In this document: positions 62,560 to 64,000 of the stretch, one piece after another
Numbering within the stretch: the first letter of the stretch is position 1
Layout of the letters: each line of letters begins with the position of its first letter
Source of the DNA: Actinopolymorpha rutila
GTDB taxonomy: Bacteria > Actinomycetota > Actinomycetes > Propionibacteriales > Actinopolymorphaceae
DNA length: 64,000 nt
Assembly (NCBI RefSeq): GCF_013407855.1
Contig: NZ_JACBZH010000001.1
Location: forward strand, 2,542,001-2,606,000
Reading direction: 5' to 3'
Translations under genes and position numbers: made by a program
The notes under the pieces: model-generated
Told to the model about the DNA's origin: nothing
The model's input: the letters and a program-made list of their open reading frames with translations, nothing else
The model's database searches: none

Positions 62560-62672
62560 GCGGACAAGTCCTGCGAGTAGGGTTTCTGTCGCTGATACGA
62601 GGTTGCGCCGCTGTGCACCCGGTGGGTCTGTGTAATCGCCGGTGCGGAGGGTCTGAGGGAGAAAGGCATCCC

Positions 62673-63545
62673 GTGAGGTCGAACGCTGGCGAACGCGCTC
62701 CGCGCCCGATTCTGCGCAGGGCGTCCGTGGCGTCGCTCGTAGGCATCGCCCTGCTCGTGGTGAGTGGATGCTCCACCGAGCAGTTGGACACCTGGAAGCG
62801 GGGCGGCATGCCCCCGCCGGCGAGTGACCGGGCCACCCACACGCTGAGTCTGTGGCAGGGCGCCTGGATCGCCGCGCTCGCGGTCGGCGTGCTGGTCTGG
62901 GGCCTGATCATCTGGGCGGTGATCGCCTACCGCCGCCGGGACGACTCCGTTCCGCCGCAGGTCCGTTACCACCTGCCGATCGAGATCCTCTACTCCGCGG
63001 TGCCGTTCGTGATCATCGCGGTGCTGTTCTTCTTCACCGTGCGCGACCAGAACGCCATCCTCAAGGTCGACAAGAACGACCCGCCCACCAACGTCGTCAA
63101 CGTCGTGGGCCAGCAGTGGAGCTGGACGTTCAACTACGAGAACGCTCCCGGTGTCGGCACGGTGTGGGAGACCGGGAACCCCGAGCACCTTCCGACGCTC
63201 TACCTGCCCGTGGGGGAGAAGGTCGGTTTCAAGCTCAACTCGCCCGATGTGGTCCATTCGTTCTTCATCCCGGCGTTCCTGTTCAAGATGGACGTCTTCC
63301 CGGGCAAGACCAACTACTTCGAGCTGACCCCCACCAAGGAGGGTGAGTTCGCCGGCAAGTGCGCCGAACTCTGCGGCGTCTACCACTCCCGGATGCTGTT
63401 CACCGTGCATGTGGTGAGCCAGGAGAAGTACGCCGCGCACCTGCGTCAGCTGAAGGCCAAGGGCCAGACGGGCCTGAACCTCGGCGGCGCGGCCGCACGG
63501 ACCCAGCAGGGGCTGCAGACGGAAGGCGAGGGAGGGACCAAGTGA
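62673..63545 (+). CDS. ctaC: Cytochrome c oxidase subunit II
   Basis: 290 residues. A lipoprotein-like signal ([11 protein letters not shown]) is followed by two membrane helices ([20 protein letters not shown] and [20 protein letters not shown]) and the CuA domain: [27 protein letters not shown] and [12 protein letters not shown], which holds both cysteines, the histidine and methionine of the copper site. It takes electrons from cytochrome c (the bc1 complex) for the terminal oxidase. GTG 62673 has AAAGG before it. Overlaps ctaD by 4 bp. Confidence 0.95.
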   Translation: MRSNAGERAPRPILRRASVASLVGIALLVVSGCSTEQLDTWKRGGMPPPASDRATHTLSLWQGAWIAALAVGVLVWGLIIWAVIAYRRRDDSVPPQVRYHLPIEILYSAVPFVIIAVLFFFTVRDQNAILKVDKNDPPTNVVNVVGQQWSWTFNYENAPGVGTVWETGNPEHLPTLYLPVGEKVGFKLNSPDVVHSFFIPAFLFKMDVFPGKTNYFELTPTKEGEFAGKCAELCGVYHSRMLFTVHVVSQEKYAAHLRQLKAKGQTGLNLGGAAARTQQGLQTEGEGGTK

Positions 63546-64000
63546 CCATTCTCAGTGAGCGCCGGCAGGCGTCCGACTTCCCGACCGAGCCGGTACGCCG
63601 CCGCAGTACGGGCGCGAAGATCGTGTCGTGGATGACCACCACCGACCACAAGGTGATCGGTCACCTCTACCTCGTCACGTCGTTCGCGTTCTTCCTGGTC
63701 GCCGGCCTGATGGCGCTGATCATGCGGTCCGAGCTCGCCCGCCCCGGCATGCAGATCCTCGGCAAGACCAACGGCGAGCTGCTCTACAACCAGCTGTTCA
63801 CCATGCACGGCACGATCATGCTGCTGCTGTTCGCGACGCCGCTGTTCGTCGGGTTCGCCAACGTGGTCATGCCGCTGCAGATCGGTTCGCCGGACGTCGC
63901 GTTCCCGCGGATGAACATGCTCAGCTACTGGATGTTCCTGTTCGGTGGCCTGATCGTGCTGAGCTCGTTCCTGACCCCGTCCGGGGCGCCGGACTTCGGC
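63542..64000 (+). CDS. ctaD: Cytochrome c oxidase subunit I, C-terminus outside window
   Basis: The first 153 residues are present; the family has about 560. After a short cytoplasmic start come [60 protein letters not shown] with the first heme-a histidine (TMHGT), and [20 protein letters not shown]. The GTG overlaps the ctaC stop (GTGA), so the two are coupled. The rest of the protein, with the Cu-B site, is cut off. Confidence 0.95.
   Translation, partial: MTILSERRQASDFPTEPVRRRSTGAKIVSWMTTTDHKVIGHLYLVTSFAFFLVAGLMALIMRSELARPGMQILGKTNGELLYNQLFTMHGTIMLLLFATPLFVGFANVVMPLQIGSPDVAFPRMNMLSYWMFLFGGLIVLSSFLTPSGAPDFG

Noticed and set aside
1-64000. tRNA, rRNA, CRISPR arrays or prophage genes
   Set aside because: No cloverleaf-like gaps, no spaced direct repeats of the right size and no phage structural or integrase genes were seen.

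Overview
The window is dense, very high-G+C DNA from an actinomycete. Many genes appear to start without a leader: a TANNNT box 6-8 nt upstream of ATG/GTG, with no ribosome binding site. Others overlap as ATGA/GTGA pairs. The gene content and order (glnA, RDD, DUF4191, lipA, lipB, TIGR01777 epimerase, sucB/dlaT, aminopeptidase, gcvT, then glycerate kinase, HesB, PfkB kinase, ctaC, ctaD) resemble, from memory, the Mycobacterium tuberculosis Rv2220-Rv2200c block. Accessory genes interrupt it in several places. The style suggests a Propionibacteriales-type soil actinomycete (Kribbella/Actinopolymorpha-like); this is inference.

Region by region. 1-7.6 kb: the 5' part of a class I DAHP synthase behind an aromatic (Trp-Tyr-Phe) leader peptide and terminator, a GNAT, a heterodimeric ABC exporter, a YceI protein and an AAA ATPase. 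7.8-16.6 kb: an accessory stretch of GNAT acetyltransferases, small P-loop kinases, a DUF402 protein, a 5'-truncated methyltransferase, an IS110-family element, a 164-bp MITE and an AraC-DinB fusion. 16.8-33.7 kb: nitrogen and lipoate/2-oxoacid metabolism (glnA with a GlnR-like box, lipA, lipB, sucB, lpd, pepA, gcvT), interrupted by two paralogous membrane kinases of which the second has lost key catalytic residues. 33.7-39.6 kb: an autoregulated-looking XRE gene with a ClpP-fold protein lacking all three catalytic residues, then a complete ECF transporter operon behind a cobalamin riboswitch. 39.7-46.5 kb: a small conserved protein, DUF3043, the PspA-PspAA-HtpX-PspAB membrane-stress cluster, a GNAT, glycerate kinase and a HesB/ErpA-type Fe-S carrier.

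46.6-61.2 kb is an accessory block between HesB and the PfkB kinase. It holds a CehA/McbA-type hydrolase and a four-gene set in which an ABC-like ATPase without a Walker A motif, a lipoprotein solute-binding protein and a fused double permease are coupled to a membrane NTPase-TPR protein whose P-loop lysine is missing. It also holds an MlrC-type M81 peptidase and an L-fucose-type catabolic set (amidohydrolase, aldo/keto reductase, L-fuconate dehydratase). 61.4-64 kb returns to the core: the PfkB kinase and ctaC-ctaD, cut by the window end.

The best candidates for something undescribed are the double-degenerate ABC/NTPase operon (48.2-55.4 kb), the XRE/inactive-ClpP pair (33.7-34.6 kb) and the kinase/pseudokinase pair (22.3-25.7 kb). 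No rRNA, tRNA or CRISPR array was seen.
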